A stretch of 64,000 nt of DNA from Mesostigma viride (Eukaryota; Streptophyta; Mesostigmatophyceae; Mesostigmatales; Mesostigmataceae): contig RPFO01000072.1 in the NCBI GenBank assembly GCA_009746045.1, positions 1,163,330 through 1,227,329 on the forward strand, given 5' to 3'. Positions within the stretch are counted from its first letter, which is position 1, and every line of letters begins with the position of its first letter. This document shows, piece after piece, positions 62,000-64,000 of the stretch. Both the position numbers and the translations under genes were made by a program. The notes beneath the pieces were generated by a model, which was not told the DNA's origin, did not search any database, and worked only from the letters and a program-made list of their open reading frames with translations.

Positions 62000-62820
62000 A
62001 TTGATAGACATGCACGTGACTGCGTCACGTGAGCATAAGTCCTCAGTGGGAGGGGAACATGGGATCGAATGGATGGTGTAAGCTATCTAGGTCCTAGTTA
62101 CAGGGTTGTGGGCACCGCGGCCCGAATCGCTATGAATGCCATACGCGGTCACACGAGAAGCCCCCACAGACTTGGGGGTGGTCTCCTTCATCACTACTTG
62201 CCATCTATCCTTGCGTACCATCTGCCTCCATATTACAGACAAACCAGGAGGCTGCCCGGGTGTGAGCCCGTCACGTCTAGTGTAGCACATGTCCATGCCG
62301 AGTCTATCACGAAAAGTCCACGGGTGGCGGCCCTGCCGCGCGCGGCCTGGGGCACGCCAGGTGAGGACATATCGCCCAGGCTGGGCGGTCTTGGTGCCAG
62401 CTAGTCTATCTGATGTGTCTACCTGATCTGTGCGGGCCAGGTGCCGGGCTAGGCCCAGGTGCCTGTGCCTAAGAATGTGTGAAACATAGGGCAAATCAGC
62501 GAACAAATCCTCATTACTAATGTGCAAACCAAAGGGGATGTTAAGGGCCTTGCGCAGCATCTTGGCGACGTTGCCGTCGAGTCGTTGCTCCAGCTCGATC
62601 CTGCGTCAGTGTCCAGGTCTCGGCGCCGTAGGTACGTCAGGATCGTCAGAATGACGACCTTGAAGAGGTCACGCTTGACGATCCGGGGTAGGGCGCCGGG
62701 TTGCTCCACCAGCGGCGGTGGTTATGGAGTTGCGCCCACGCCATGCCGATCCGTGTCGTCAGGTCGTCCTCGCAGTCGGGAAGCCAACTGCCGAGCAGCT
62801 TGAAGCGGCCTTTTTAATTA
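62000..62820 (-). mobile_element. LINE 3' end, C-terminal frame intact
   Basis: The minus strand reads IVKRDLFKVVILTILTY, then after a frame change a 157-codon open frame with MLRKALNIPFGLHISNEDLF and LPYVSHILRHRHLGLARHLA, ending near 62087. The 3' region has the CACGTGACTGCGTCACGTG palindrome (62014-62032) and TTAA repeats. It is the uninterrupted relative of 1842-3660. Confidence 0.75.
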
Positions 62821-64000
62821 CTCAAAAGTTACAAATATCGTCTGCATCATGCCCGGGCAACCATATTCAATTATTAACTGATTCAGAACATAACGATTCG
62901 TCAATGGGAATACTACCTAACACATGGCCCTGAGAAGGGGGACGCAATCACGTGTCTATTAATTAATTAATTAATGGCCCTGAGAATGGGGCCTATGCAT
63001 GGCTTTAACTCGTCGTCTGTCCCAACTCAGTCCTCACAGGAGGACTGAGTTGACAACTTTCAACCGCGTGTAGCGACTAGGTGGGGGGTCCATCCCAAAT
63101 GTTTTGATGTGGATCAGGGGTGTACTAGATGTCATTTTGTTGGCAAAAATACTGCATATGTGAAAACTTGACCCGGACACCTGAAAATTACGCGGACGTT
63201 GGGCACCCCTCGCGAATTTGCATTTTTCGGGATAAGAACGAGTGGAAAAAATTCAATCAAATCCTGGTGCATGAAGAAAAAATATAGGCATGTAAACAAT
63301 ATAGTTCTTGAAACGTGGCAAAAAACTGGGCTCGATTTGGCCACTGCAACTGCCTGAAACAATTAAAAAACTCTCAGTCCTCAGGAGAGGAATGGGGCTT
63401 TTGCTAACTTTGCTAGCATGTAAGTGCGGTCATACTACACCACCGTGGCCACCAACCACCCCAATCAACTCATTTCCCTTCAAGCATTACAGGACAACAC
63501 ACTTGCATCATCATACTTCAGGTATATCATACCTTATCATGTAGTGAGAGCCTATGCATGCATGTAGGGAATGGGCTTGGATACCTACCAACCAAGGGTT
63601 ACATTATAAGTGTCAACCACCAATATAATGGGTAGGTTAAGCATATTTCCTTTGTTTCTAACAACAATAGATATGGCTATAACTGTTTTGCCTTGCCATG
63701 ATGTGGCCAACATAGTTGCCGGCACATGATGGCAGTGGTTTGTCACCAAGACTTTTCACTCACCCGTAAAAGCTTGAATGCACCCTTGACGCAGCCCGTG
63801 GCCACACAATCATGCAGTATGAACGTAGCAAAAGAATAACTAACATCTATGAAGGTGTTTAAACCTGCACAGCTCCTAAAACCCTGCACAACTACACTGG
63901 GTTAAGGCAAATGCCTGATAACATCATCTGAAAAGGGGGTTTTAGAGAGGGGCAGGCAACGGTCAAGAAAGAGCATCAAGACTTGAACCTGACAACGCCT
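62821..64000. other. Unassigned end of window
   Basis: Apart from a short LINE-tail fragment at 62941-62975, no gene, RNA or repeat was recognised. Confidence 0.35.

Overview
The window is nuclear DNA from a eukaryote. It holds three genes split by GT..CAG introns and a large amount of retroelement debris and simple or tandem repeats. The exons are GC-rich. Donors are often GTGCGT, GTGAGT or GTGGGT, and every acceptor I placed is CAG. This splice style, a plant-type XS-like zinc finger and a CCCTAAA-like stretch fit a green-alga-like protist, but the sequence alone does not fix the taxon. I found no rRNA, tRNA, CRISPR array or operon.

Layout. 1-13.5 kb is a graveyard of non-LTR (LINE) copies on both strands. 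It includes a nested hAT transposon with an 8-bp target duplication, a 1.27-kb (GGGA)n tract, a (TGCG)n tract and a ~184-bp tandem repeat. 14.4-20.4 kb, minus strand: GTP-type phosphoenolpyruvate carboxykinase, 8 exons, 728 aa, with a probable mitochondrial presequence. 21.1-21.8 kb: a 5'-truncated LINE insertion with a 15-bp target duplication, followed by large trinucleotide tracts. 23.5-45.1 kb, plus strand: pseudouridine-5'-phosphate glycosidase (PsuG), 11 coding exons totalling only 942 nt spread over 21.5 kb. Its 12-kb intron 8 contains a ~1-kb-arm inverted repeat split by a ~6.7-kb array of a 22-bp unit. 46-49 kb: a LINE with a YLDD reverse transcriptase. 50.0-58.7 kb, minus strand: a 210-aa ankyrin-repeat protein assembled from 6 exons, one of only 21 nt. 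59-63 kb: a broken Penelope-like reverse transcriptase, repeat modules shared with the first 3 kb, and another LINE 3' end.

All three gene models were checked for reading phase across each junction. They give 2187, 942 and 633 coding nt, all multiples of three, with family motifs continuing across the joins. The only unresolved end is the start codon of psuG.

The most unusual signal is shared by all three genes. At about 12 of 44 splice junctions, the short segment spanning the exon edge and splice site is present again, once or several times, in the adjacent intron. The case next to psuG exon 7 has 8 copies. This suggests that introns here grow by tandem duplication anchored on exon edges, leaving decoy splice sites. 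A second notable signal is the 22-bp array: the opposite arm of the palindrome it interrupts still carries what looks like the single ancestral unit.
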